Positions 1 to 11,061 of a stretch of DNA of 64,000 bases are shown here, piece after piece. The notes beneath the pieces were generated by a model that was given only the letters and a program-made list of their open reading frames with translations, was not told the origin of the DNA and did not search any database. Position 1 is the first letter of the stretch. Each line of letters opens with the position of its first letter. Source of the stretch: Steromphala cineraria (Eukaryota > Mollusca > Gastropoda > Trochida > Trochidae); contig OU744725.1 of assembly GCA_916613615.1 (NCBI GenBank), positions 63,434,575 through 63,498,574 on the forward strand, given 5' to 3'. The position numbers and the translations under genes are program-made.

Positions 1-432
1 TGCCCCTTGATTAAGCGATTTCATCAAATATTGGGAAAACCGTCGCTTTTTTGGAATTTTTGGACCAACTTATGTCGTTCGAAATGATCTCAGCTACATT
101 TTGATATGCCACAACCCTACTTTTGGTGACTTTGATGACTTGGAATTCTTGCGCGTTGAGGGTGACGAGGCTTGAATAAGTGCGATTACGCCCAAATTAG
201 CGAAAACCGGCACTTTTTTGGTCTTCGGAAATGGATAAAAGTTCTTCGTGATGGTCCCAGGAGCAATTAGATGGGTCACAACCCTATTTTTGCAACTTTG
301 AAAATTTTAGTGGGTAAGAGTTATGCCCCTTGATTAAGCGATTTCATCAAATATTGGGAAAACCGTCGCTTTTTTGGAATTTTTGGACCAACTTATGTCG
401 TTCGAAATGATCTCAGCTACATTTTGATATGC

Positions 433-448
433 CACAACCCTACTTTTG
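433..448 (+). other. Conserved box 1, half A copy
   Basis: CACAACCCTACTTTTG opens half A and recurs as CACAACCCTATTTTTG at the start of half B (600-615), with 15 of 16 bases identical. The spacing between the two copies is 167 bp, against 156 bp for box 2, which places the 11-bp length difference between boxes 1 and 2. The CCCTA core resembles part of a plant telomere repeat by chance. There is only one CCCTA per copy, so it is not a telomeric tract. Confidence 0.45.
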
Positions 449-524
449 GTGACTTTGATGACTTGGAATTCTTGCGCGTTGAGGGTTACGAGGCTTGAAT
501 AAGTGCGATTACGCCCAAATTAGC

Positions 525-544
525 GAAAACCGGCACTTTTTTGG
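525..544 (+). other. Conserved box 2, half A copy
   Basis: GAAAACCGGCACTTTTTTGG is the best preserved block between the two half-units: 18 of 20 bases match the half-B copy at 681-700, while flanking bases have diverged to well under 50% identity on the 3' side (6 of 20). Within the array it is nearly invariant, apart from indels in its A, C and T runs. Retention of a short block in otherwise diverged halves is the pattern expected of a protein-binding or nucleosome-positioning site. That role is inference; no known factor motif is matched. Confidence 0.5.
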
Positions 545-599
545 TCTTCGGAAATGGATAAAAGTTCTTCGTGATGGTCCCAGGAGCAATTAGATGGGT

Positions 600-615
600 C
601 ACAACCCTATTTTTG
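600..615 (+). other. Conserved box 1, half B copy
   Basis: CACAACCCTATTTTTG is the second copy of the opening box and differs from the half-A copy by one C-to-T change. Variants of it mark sub-arrays: CACAATCCTA appears at about 35824, 38410 and 39056, the last two exactly two units (646 bp) apart. Confidence 0.45.
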
Positions 616-680
616 CAACTTTGAAAATTTTAGTGGGTAAGAGTTATGCCCCTTGATTAAGCGATTTCATCAAATATTGG

Positions 681-700
681 GAAAACCGTCGCTTTTTTGG
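681..700 (+). other. Conserved box 2, half B copy
   Basis: GAAAACCGTCGCTTTTTTGG lies exactly 156 bp after the half-A copy and 167 bp before the next one. It differs from the A copy at two positions (G/T and A/G). It recurs in essentially every unit. Rare changes include loss of part of the block at 27171-27178 and 28138-28146 and a 9-bp deletion at 62079. Confidence 0.5.
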
Positions 701-2210
701 AATTTTTGGACCAACTTATGTCGTTCGAAATGATCTCAGCTACATTTTGATATGCCACAACCCTACTTTTGGTGACTTTGATGACTTGGAATTCTTGCGC
801 GTTGAGGGTTACGAGGCTTGAATAAGTGCGATTACGCCCAAATTAGCGAAAACCGGCACTTTTTTGGTCTTCGGAAATGGATAAAAGTTCTTCGTGATGG
901 TCCCAGGAGCAACTAGATGGGTCACAACCCTATTTTTGCAACTTTGAAAATTTTAGTGGGTAAGAGTTATGCCCCTTGATTAAGCGATTTCATCAAATAT
1001 TGGGAAAACCGTCGCTTTTTTGGAATTTTTGGACCAACTTATGTCGTTCGAAATTATCTCAGCTACATTTTGATATGCCACAACCCTACTTTTGGTGACT
1101 TTGATGACTTGGAATTCTTGCGCGTTGAGGGTTACGAGGCTTGAATAAGTGCGATTACGCCCAAATTAGCGAAAACCGGCACTTTTTTGGTCTTCGGAAA
1201 TGGATAAAAGTTCTTCGTGATGGTCCCAGGAGCAATTAGATGGGTCACAACCCTATTTTTGCAACTTTGAAAATTTTAGTGGGTAAGAGTTATGCCCCTT
1301 GATTAAGCGATTTCATCAAATATTGGGAAAACCGTCGCTTTTTTGGAATTTTTGGACCAACTTATGTCGTTCGAAATTATCTCAGCTACATTTTGATATG
1401 CCACAACCCTACTTTTGGTGACTTTGATGACTTGGAATTCTTGCGCGTTGAGGGTAACGAGGCTTGAATAAGTGCGATTACGCCCAAATTAGCGAAAACC
1501 GGCACTTTTTTGGTCTTCGGAAATGGATAAAAGTTCTTCGTGATGGTCCCAGGAGCAATTAGATGGGTCACAACCCTATTTTTGCAACTTTGAAAATTTT
1601 AGTGGGTAAGAGTTATGCCCCTTGATTAAGCGATTTCATCAAATATTGGGAAAACCGTCGCTTTTTTGGAATTTTTGGACCAACTTATGTCGTTCGAAAT
1701 GATCTCAGCTACATTTTGATATGCCACAACCCTACTTTTGGTGACTTTGATGACTTGGAATTCTTGCGCGTTGAGGGTTACGAGGCTTGAATAAGTGCGA
1801 TTACGCCCAAATTAGCGAAAACCGGCACTTTTTTGGTCTTCGGAAATGGATAAAAGTTCTTCGTGATGGTCCCAGGAGCAATTAGATGGGTCACAACCCT
1901 ATTTTTGCAACTTTGAAAATTTTAGTGGGTAAGAGTTATGCCCCTTGATTAAGCGATTTCATCAAATATTGGGAAAACCGTCGCTTTTTTGGAATTTTTG
2001 GACCAACTTATGTCGTTCGAAATGATCTCAGCTACATTTTGATATGCCACAACCCTACTTTTGGTGACTTTGATGACTTGGAATTCTTGCGCGTTGAGGG
2101 TTACGAGGCTTGAATAAGTGCGATTACGCCCAAATTAGCGAAAACCGGCACTTTTTTGGTCTTCGGAAATGGATAAAAGTTCTTCGTGATGGTCCCAGGA
2201 GCAATTAGAT

Positions 2211-4730
2211 GTGTCACAACCCTATTTTTGCAACTTTGAAAATTTTAGTGGGTAAGAGTTATGCCCCTTGATTAAGCGATTTCATCAAATATTGGGAAAA
2301 CCGTTGCTTTTTTGGAATTTTTGGACCAACTTATGTCGTTCGAAATGATCTCAGCTACATTTTGATATGCCACAACGCTACTTTTGGTGACTTTGATGAC
2401 TTGGAATTCTTGCGCGTTGAGGGTTACGAGGCTTGAATAAGTGCGATTACGCCCAAATTAGCGAAAACCGGCACTTTTTTGGTCTTCGGAAATGGATAAA
2501 AGTTCTTCGTGATGGTCCCAGGAGCAATTAGATGGGTCACAACCCTATTTTTGCAACTTTGAAAATTTTAGTGGGTAAGAGTTATGCCCCTTGATTAAGC
2601 GATTTCATCAAATATTGGGAAAACCGTCGCTTTTTTGGAATTTTTGGACCAACTTATGTCGTTCGAAATGATCTCAGCTACATTTTGATATGCCACAACC
2701 CTACTTTTGGTGACTTTGATGACTTGGAATTCTTGCGCGTTGAGGGTTACGAGGCTTGAATAAGTGCGATTACGCCCAAATTAGCGAAAACCGGCACTTT
2801 TTTGGTCTTCGGAAATGGATAAAAGTTCTATGTGATGGTCCCAGGAGCAATTAGATGGGTCACAACCCTATTTTTGCAACTTTGAAAATTTTAGTGGGTA
2901 AGAGTTATGCCCCTTGATTAAGCGATTTCATCAAATATTGGGAAAACCGTCGCTTTTTTGGAATTTTTGGACCAACTTATGTCGTTCGAAATGATCTCAG
3001 CTACATTTTGATATGCCACAACCCTACTTTTGGTGACTTTGATGACTTGGAATTCTTGCGCGTTGAGGGTTACGAGGCTTGAATAAGTGCGATTACGCCC
3101 AAATTAGCGAAAACCGGCACTTTTTTGGTCTTCGGAAATGGATAAAAGTTCTTCGTGATGGTCCCAGGAGCAATTAGATGGGTCACAACCCTATTTTTGC
3201 AACTTTGAAAATTTTAGTGGGTAAGAGTTATGCCCCTTGATTAAGCGATTTCATCAAATATTGGGAAAACCGTCGCTTTTTTGGAATTTTTGGACCAACT
3301 TATGTCGTTCGAAATGATCTCAGCTACATTTTGATATGCCACAACCCTACTTTTGGTGACTTTGATGACTTGGAATTCTTGCGCGTTGAGGGTTACGAGG
3401 CTTGAATAAGTGCGATTACGCCCAAATTAGCGAAAACCGGCACTTTTTTGGTCTTCGGAAATGGATAAAAGTTCTTCGTGATGGTCCCAGGAGCAATTAG
3501 ATGGGTCACAACCCTATTTTTGCAACTTTGAAAATTTTAGTGGGTAAGAGTTATGCCCCTTGATTAAGCGATTTCATCAAATATTGGGAAAACCGTCGCT
3601 TTTTTGGAATTTTTGGACCAACTTATGTCGTTCGAAATGATCTCAGCTACATTTTGATATGCCACAACCCTACTTTTGGTGACTTTGATGACTTGGAATT
3701 CTTGCGCGTTGAGGGTTACGAGGCTTGAATAAGTGCGATTACGCCCAAATTAGCGAAAACCGGCACTTTTTTGGTCTTCGGAAATGGATAAAAGTTCTTC
3801 GTGATGGTCCCAGGAGCAATTAGATGGGTCACAACCCTATTTTTGCAACTTTGAAAATTTTAGTGGGTAAGAGTTATGCCCCTTGATTAAGCGATTTCAT
3901 CAAATATTGGGAAAACCGTCGCTTTTTTGGAATTTTTGGACCAACTTATGTCGTTCGAAATGATCTCAGCTACATTTTGATATGCCACAACCCTACTTTT
4001 GGTGACTTTGATGACTTGGAATTCTTGCGCGTTGAGGGTTACGAGGCTTGAATAAGTGCGATTACGCCCAAATTAGCGAAAAACGGCACTTTTTTGGTCT
4101 TCGGAAATGGATAAAAGTTCTTTGTGATGGTCCCAGGAGCAATTAGATGGGTCACAACCCTATTTTTGCAACTTTGAAAATTTTAGTGGGTAAGAGTTAT
4201 GCCCCTTGATTAAGCGATTTCATCAAATATTGGGAAAACCGTCGCTTTTTTGGAATTTTTGGACCAACTTATGTCGTTCGAAATGATCTCAGCTACATTT
4301 TGATATGCCACAACCCTACTTTTGGTGACTTTGATGACTTGGAATTCTTGCGCGTTGAGGGTTACGAGGCTTGAATAAGTGCGATTACGCCCAAATTAGC
4401 GAAAACCGGCACTTTTTTGGTCTTCGGAAATGGATAAAAGTTCTTCGTGATGGTCCCAGGAGCAATTAGATGGGTCACAACCCTATTTTTGCAACTTTGA
4501 AAATTTTAGTGGGTAAGAGTTATGCCCCTTGATTAAGCGATTTCATCAAATATTGGGAAAACCGTCGCTTTTTTGGAATTTTTGGACCAACTTATGTCGT
4601 TCGAAATGATCTCAGCTACATTTTGATATGCCACAACCCTACTTTTGGTGACTTTGATGACTTGGAATTCTTGCGCGTTGAGGGTTACGAGGCTTGAATA
4701 AGTGCGATTACGCCCAAATTAGCGAAACCG
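2211..4730 (+). repeat. 13-unit-offset segmental duplication, copy 1
   Basis: Four private variants occur here and again 13 units downstream in the same order: GATGTGTCAC (GTGTC at 2211, paired with 6408), CCGTTGC in the same unit, GTTCTATGTG (2825 and 7021), and GTTCTTTGTG (4117 and 8313). GCGAAACCGG with one A missing follows (4721 and 8917). Observed offsets are 4196-4197 bp, which equals 13 x 323 less the one-base deletions lying between the paired sites. The left edge is between about 1817 and 2211, and the right edge between 4730 and 5371, because variants outside these limits are not shared. CACAACGCTA at about 2374 is private to this copy. Confidence 0.85.
4081..4730 (+). repeat. Nested 4-unit-offset duplication, copy 1
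   Basis: AAAACGGCAC (C to A) with CTTTGTGATGG in the same unit, followed two units later by the one-base-shorter GCGAAACCGG, appears here and again at 5372-6021. The offset is 1291 bp, four units less the one-base deletion. The segment is nested inside the 13-unit duplication, so the order of exchange events can be partly reconstructed. Confidence 0.8.
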
Positions 4731-5371
4731 GCACTTTTTTGGTCTTCGGAAATGGATAAAAGTTCTTCGTGATGGTCCCAGGAGCAATTAGATGGGTCAC
4801 AACCCTATTTTTGCAACTTTGAAAATTTTAGTGGGTAAGAGTTATGCCCCTTGATTAAGCGATTTCATCAAATATTGGGAAAACCGTCGCTTTTTTGGAA
4901 TTTTTGGACCAACTTATGTCGTTCGAAATGATCTCAGCTACATTTTGATATGCCACAACCCTACTTTTGGTGACTTTGATGACTTGGAATTCTTGCGCGT
5001 TGAGGGTTACGAGGCTTGAATAAGTGCGATTACGCCCAAATTAGCGAAAACCGGCACTTTTTTGGTCTTCGGAAATGGATAAAAGTTCTTCGTGATGGTC
5101 CCAGGAGCAATTAGATGGGTCACAACCCTATTTTTGCAACTTTGAAAATTTTAGTGGGTAAGAGTTATGCCCCTTGATTAAGCGATTTCATCAAATATTG
5201 GGAAAACCGTCGCTTTTTTGGAATTTTTGGACCAACTTATGTCGTTCGAAATGATCTCAGCTACATTTTGATATGCCACAACCCTACTTTTGGTGACTTT
5301 GATGACTTGGAATTCTTGCGCGTTGAGGGTTACGAGGCTTGAATAAGTGCGATTACGCCCAAATTAGCGAA

Positions 5372-6021
5372 AAACGGCACTTTTTTGGTCTTCGGAAATG
5401 GATAAAAGTTCTTTGTGATGGTCCCAGGAGCAATTAGATGGGTCACAACCCTATTTTTGCAACTTTGAAAATTTTCGTGGGTAAGAGTTATGCCCCTTGA
5501 TTAAGCGATTTCATCAAATATTGGGAAAACCGTCGCTTTTTTGGAATTTTTGGACCAACTTATGTCGTTCGAAATGATCTCAGCTACATTTTGATATGCC
5601 ACAACCCTACTTTTGGTGACTTTGATGACTTGGAATTCTTGCGCGTTGAGGGTTACGAGGCTTGAATAAGTGCGATTACGCCCAAATTAGCGAAAACCGG
5701 CACTTTTTTGGTCTTCGGAAATGGATAAAAGTTCTTCGTGATGGTCCCAGGAGCAATTAGATGGGTCACAACCCTATTTTTGCAACTTTGAAAATTTTAG
5801 TGGGTAAGAGTTATGCCCCTTGATTAAGCGATTTCATCAAATATTGGGAAAACCGTCGCTTTTTTGGAATTTTTGGACCAACTTATGTCGTTCGAAATGA
5901 TCTCAGCTACATTTTGATATGCCACAACCCTACTTTTGGTGACTTTGATGACTTGGAATTCTTGCGCGTTGAGGGTTACGAGGCTTGAATAAGTGCGATT
6001 ACGCCCAAATTAGCGAAACCG
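5372..6021 (+). repeat. Nested 4-unit-offset duplication, copy 2
   Basis: This is the partner of 4081-4730. AAAACGG and CTTTGTG are at 5371-5420, and GCGAAACCGG is at about 6012. ATTTTCGTGGG at about 5475 is private to this copy. Its counterpart is not repeated 13 units downstream, so the 13-unit segment ended before it. Confidence 0.8.
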
Positions 6022-6407
6022 GCACTTTTTTGGTCTTCGGAAATGGATAAAAGTTCTTCGTGATGGTCCCAGGAGCAATTAGATGGGTCACAACCCTATT
6101 TTTGCAACTTTGAAAATTTTAGTGGGTAAGAGTTATGCCCCTTGATTAAGCGATTTCATCAAATATTGGGAAAACCGTCGCTTTTTTGGAATTTTTGGAC
6201 CAACTTATGTCGTTCGAAATGATCTCAGCTACATTTTGATATGCCACAACCCTACTTTTGGTGACTTTGATGACTTGGAATTCTTGCGCGTTGAGGGTTA
6301 CGAGGCTTGAATAAGTGCGATTACGCCCAAATTAGCGAAAACCGGCACTTTTTTGGTCTTCGGAAATGGATAAAAGTTCTTCGTGATGGTCCCAGGAGCA
6401 ATTAGAT

Positions 6408-8926
6408 GTGTCACAACCCTATTTTTGCAACTTTGAAAATTTTAGTGGGTAAGAGTTATGCCCCTTGATTAAGCGATTTCATCAAATATTGGGAAAACCG
6501 TTGCTTTTTTGGAATTTTTGGACCAACTTATGTCGTTCGAAATGATCTCAGCTACATTTTGATATGCCACAACCCTACTTTTGGTGACTTTGATGACTTG
6601 GAATTCTTGCGCGTTGAGGGTTACGAGGCTTGAATAAGTGCGATTACGCCCAAATTAGCGAAAACCGGCACTTTTTTGGTCTTCGGAAATGGATAAAAGT
6701 TCTTCGTGATGGTCCCAGGAGCAATTAGATGGGTCACAACCCTATTTTTGCAACTTTGAAAATTTTAGTGGGTAAGAGTTATGCCCCTTGATTAAGCGAT
6801 TTCATCAAATATTGGGAAAACCGTCGCTTTTTTGGAATTTTTGGACAACTTATGTCGTTCGAAATGATCTCAGCTACATTTTGATATGCCACAACCCTAC
6901 TTTTGGTGACTTTGATGACTTGGAATTCTTGCGCGTTGAGGGTTACGAGGCTTGAATAAGTGCGATTACGCCCAAATTAGCGAAAACCGGCACTTTTTTG
7001 GTCTTCGGAAATGGATAAAAGTTCTATGTGATGGTCCCAGGAGCAATTAGATGGGTCACAACCCTATTTTTGCAACTTTGAAAATTTTAGTGGGTAAGAG
7101 TTATGCCCCTTGATTAAGCGATTTCATCAAATATTGGGAAAACCGTCGCTTTTTTGGAATTTTTGGACCAACTTATGTCGTTCGAAATGATCTCAGCTAC
7201 ATTTTGATATGCCACAACCCTACTTTTGGTGACTTTGATGACTTGGAATTCTTGCGCGTTGAGGGTTACGAGGCTTGAATAAGTGCGATTACGCCCAAAT
7301 TAGCGAAAACCGGCACTTTTTTGGTCTTCGGAAATGGATAAAAGTTCTTCGTGATGGTCCCAGGAGCAATTAGATGGGTCACAACCCTATTTTTGCAACT
7401 TTGAAAATTTTAGTGGGTAAGAGTTATGCCCCTTGATTAAGCGATTTCATCAAATATTGGGAAAACCGTCGCTTTTTTGGAATTTTTGGACCAACTTATG
7501 TCGTTCGAAATGATCTCAGCTACATTTTGATATGCCACAACCCTACTTTTGGTGACTTTGATGACTTGGAATTCTTGCGCGTTGAGGGTTACGAGGCTTG
7601 AATAAGTGCGATTACGCCCAAATTAGCGAAAACCGGCACTTTTTTGGTCTTCGGAAATGGATAAAAGTTCTTCGTGATGGTCCCAGGAGCAATTAGATGG
7701 GTCACAACCCTATTTTTGCAACTTTGAAAATTTTAGTGGGTAAGAGTTATGCCCCTTGATTAAGCGATTTCATCAAATATTGGGAAAACCGTCGCTTTTT
7801 TGGAATTTTTGGACCAACTTATGTCGTTCGAAATGATCTCAGCTACATTTTGATATGCCACAACCCTACTTTTGGTGACTTTGATGACTTGGAATTCTTG
7901 CGCGTTGAGGGTTACGAGGCTTGAATAAGTGCGATTACGCCCAAATTAGCGAAAACCGGCACTTTTTTGGTCTTCGGAAATGGATAAAAGTTCTTCGTGA
8001 TGGTCCCAGGAGCAATTAGATGGGTCACAACCCTATTTTTGCAACTTTGAAAATTTTAGTGGGTAAGAGTTATGCCCCTAGATTAAGCGATTTCATCAAA
8101 TATTGGGAAAACCGTCGCTTTTTTGGAATTTTTGGACCAACTTATGTCGTTCGAAATGATCTCAGCTACATTTTGATATGCCACAACCCTACTTTTGGTG
8201 ACTTTGATGACTTGGAATTCTTGCGCGTTGAGGGTTACGAGGCTTGAATAAGTGCGATTACGCCCAAATTAGCGAAAACCGGCACTTTTTTGGTCTTCGG
8301 AAATGGATAAAAGTTCTTTGTGATGGTCCCAGGAGCAATTAGATGGGTCACAACCCTATTTTTGCAACTTTGAAAATTTTAGTGGGTAAGAGTTATGCCC
8401 CTTGATTAAGCGATTTCATCAAATATTGGGAAAACCGTCGCTTTTTTGGAATTTTTGGACCAACTTATGTCGTTCGAAATGATCTCAGCTACATTTTGAT
8501 ATGCCACAACCCTACTTTTGGTGACTTTGATGACTTGGAATTCTTGCGCGTTGAGGGTTACGAGGCTTGAATAAGTGCGATTACGCCCAAATTAGCGAAA
8601 ACCGGCACTTTTTTGGTCTTCGGAAATGGATAAAAGTTCTTCGTGATGGTCCCAGGAGCAATTAGATGGGTCACAACCCTATTTTTGCAACTTTGAAAAT
8701 TTTAGTGGGTAAGAGTTATGCCCCTTGATTAAGCGATTTCATCAAATATTGGGAAAACCGTCGCTTTTTTGGAATTTTTGGACCAACTTATGTCGTACGA
8801 AATGATCTCAGCTACATTTTGATATGCCACAACCCTACTTTTGGTGACTTTGATGACTTGGAATTCTTGCGCGTTGAGGGTTACGAGGCTTGAATAAGTG
8901 CGATTACGCCCAAATTAGCGAAACCG
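6408..8926 (+). repeat. 13-unit-offset segmental duplication, copy 2
   Basis: This is the partner of 2211-4730, with the same five markers in the same order over about 7.8 units. Changes private to this copy are a one-base deletion at about 6846 (TTGGACAACTT), T to A at 8080, and GTCGTACGAA at about 8797. These presumably arose after the duplication or in only one parental array. The change at 8080 replaces a TGA stop and opens a 75-codon frame at 8020-8247, which is not a gene. Confidence 0.85.
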
Positions 8927-11061
8927 GCACTTTTTTGGTCTTCGGAAATGGATAAAAGTTCTTCGTGATGGTCCCAGGAGCAATTAGATGGGTCACAACC
9001 CTATTTTTGCAACTTTGAAAATTTTAGTGGGTAAGAGTTATGCCCCTTGATTAAGCGATTTCATCAAATATTGGGAAAACCGTCGCTTTTTTGGAATTTT
9101 TGGACCAACTTATGTCGTTCGAAATGATCTCAGCTACATTTTGATATGCCACAACCCTACTTTTGGTGACTTTGATGACTTGGAATTATTGCGCGTTGAG
9201 GGTTACGAGGCTTGAATAAGTGCGATTACGCCCAAATTAGCGAAAACCGGCACTTTTTTGGTCTTCGGAAATGGATAAAAGTTCTTCGTGATGGTCCCAG
9301 GAGCAATTAGATGGGTCACAACCCTATTTTTGCAACTTTGAAAATTTTAGTGGGTAAGAGTTATGCCCCTTGATTAAGCGATTTCATCAAATATTGGGAA
9401 AACCGTCGCTTTTTTGGAATTTTTGGACCAACTTATGTCGTTCGAAATGATCTCAGCTACATTTTGATATGCCACAACCCTACTTTTGGTGACTTTGATG
9501 ACTTGGAATTCTTGCGCGTTGAGGGTTACGAGGCTTGAATAAGTGCGATTACGCCCAAATTAGCGAAAACCGGCACTTTTTTGGTCTTCGGAAATGGATA
9601 AAAGTTCTTCGTGATGGTCCCAGGAGCAATTAGATGGGTCACAACCCTATTTTTGCAACTTTGAAAATTTTAGTGGGTAAGAGTTATGCCCCTTGATTAA
9701 GCGATTTCATCAAATATTGGGGAAACCGTCGCTTTTTTGGAATTTTTGGACCAACTTATGTCGTTCGAAATGATCTCAGCTACATTTTGATATGCCACAA
9801 CCCTACTTTTGGTGACTTTGATGACTTGGAATTCTTGCGCGTTGAGGGTTACGAGGCTTGAATAAGTGCGATTACGCCCAAATTAGCGAAAACCGGCACT
9901 TTTTTGGTCTTCGGAAATGGATAAAAGTTCTTCGTGATGGTCCCAGGAGCAATTAGATGGGTCACAACCCTATTTTTGCAACTTTGAAAATTTTAGTGGG
10001 TAAGAGTTATGCCCCTTGATTAAGCGATTTCATCAAATATTGGGAAAACCGTCGCTTTTTGGAATTTTTGGACCAACTTATGTCGTTCGAAATGATCTCA
10101 GCTACATTTTGATATGCCACAACCCTACTTTTGGGGACTTTGATGACTTGGAATTCTTGCGCGTTGAGGGTTACGAGGCTTGAATAAGTGCGATTACGCC
10201 CAAATTAGCGAAAACCGGCACTTTTTTGGTCTTCGGAAATGGATAAAAGTTCTTCGTGATGGTCCCAGGAGCAATTAGATGGGTCACAACCCTATTTTTG
10301 CAACTTTGAAAATTTTAGTGGGTAAGAGTTATGCCCCTTGATTAAGCGATTTCATCAAATATTGGGAAAACCGTCGCTTTTTTGGAATTTTTGGACCAAC
10401 TTATGTCGTTCGAAATGATCTCAGCTACATTTTGATATGCCACAACCCTACTTTTGGTGACTTTGATGACTTGGAATTCTTGCGCGTTGAGGGTTACGAG
10501 GCTTGAATAAGTGCGATTACGCCCAAATTAGCGAAAACCGGCACTTTTTTGGTCTTCGGAAATGGATAAAAGTTCTTCGTGATGGTCCCAGGAGCAATTA
10601 GATGGGTCACAACCCTATTTTTGCAACTTTGAAAATTTTAGTGGGTAAGAGTTATGCCCCTTGATTAAGCGATTTCATCAAATATTGGGAAAACCGTCGC
10701 TTTTTTGGAATTTTTGGACCAACTTATGTCGTTCGAAATGATCTCAGCTACATTTTGATATGCCACAACCCTACTTTTGGGGACTTTGATGACTTGGAAT
10801 TCTTGCGCGTTGAGGGTTACGAGGCTTGAATAAGTGCGATTACGCCCAAATAAGCGAAAACCGGCACTTTTTTGGTCTTCGGAAATGGATAAAAGTTCTT
10901 CGTGATGGTCCCAGGAGCAATTAGATGGGTCACAACCCTATTTTTGCAACTTTGAAAATTTTAGTGGGTAAGAGTTATGCCCCTTGATTAAGCGATTTCA
11001 TCAAATATTGGGAAAACCGTCGCTTTTTTGGAATTTTTGGACCAACTTATGTCGTTCGAAA

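Larger units (their letters stand above)
433..599 (+). repeat. Half-monomer A (167 bp)
   Basis: Half A starts with CACAACCCTACTTTTG and carries the EcoRI site, the GAAAACCGGCACTTTTTTGG block at 525-544 and the TTCGTGATGGTCCCAG segment at 568-583. Its last 75 bp (525-599) align without gaps to the last 75 bp of half B (681-755) with 45 identities. Its first part is 11 bp longer than that of half B, and the extra length lies between the opening box and the AAAACCG block. The two halves therefore look like diverged copies of an ancestral unit of about 160 bp that later became amplified as a dimer. Confidence 0.9.
433..755 (+). repeat. Reference 323-bp monomer (halves A+B)
   Basis: This copy shows no deviation from the common sequence and is phased to start at CACAACCCTA, the motif that opens both half-units. 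It has one EcoRI site (GAATTC, in half A) and one BstBI site (TTCGAA, in half B), both kept in almost every unit. EcoRI is lost at about 9187 (GAATTA) and 44739 (GAATAC). By hand count it has 59 C, 72 G and 14 CpG dinucleotides, an observed/expected CpG of about 1.06, so CpG is not depleted. Half A is 44.9% GC and half B 35.9% GC. Poly-T runs of six lie in each half 156 and then 167 bp apart along the array, giving roughly nucleosome-spaced A/T tracts. All six frames of the common unit are closed within about one unit. Confidence 0.97.
600..755 (+). repeat. Half-monomer B (156 bp)
   Basis: Half B starts with CACAACCCTATTTTTG, matching the start of half A at 15 of 16 positions. It carries GAAAACCGTCGCTTTTTTGG at 681-700 (18 of 20 positions equal to half A) and TTCGAAATGATCTCAG at 724-739. 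The segment CTTGATTAAGCGATT in B corresponds to CTTGAATAAGTGCGATT in A. Half B is more AT-rich (35.9% GC) than A. The length difference between halves (156 against 167) is fixed along the array, so the dimer is the unit that is being amplified now. Confidence 0.9.

Noticed and set aside
94..279. 61-codon minus-strand frame, also at 1386-1571
   Set aside because: Both open because the base change in GGTTACG (to GGTGACG or GGTAACG) removes a stop that every ordinary unit has. There is no start context, codon bias or conservation beyond the satellite itself.
433..448. CCCTA as an interstitial telomere repeat
   Set aside because: There is a single CCCTA per half-unit without tandem CCCTAAA copies, so it does not form a telomeric tract.
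641..670. Inverted repeat TTGAT...ATCAA in half B as a structural element
   Set aside because: Five-base arms with an 11-base loop are expected by chance in an AT-rich unit; no strong hairpin was found.
433..755. CENP-B box (NTTCGNNNNANNCGGGN) in either orientation
   Set aside because: TTCG occurs twice per unit in half A (TTCGGAAAT, TTCGTGATG) and once in B, but none has the required A and CGGG at the right spacing. The CGCCC...GCGAA stretch fails at the key T and the CCCG phase.
8020..8247. 75-codon plus-strand open frame
   Set aside because: It exists only because T to A at 8080 removes the TGA present in the other units. The same DNA is non-coding in some 197 sister copies, so it is a chance frame in satellite DNA.
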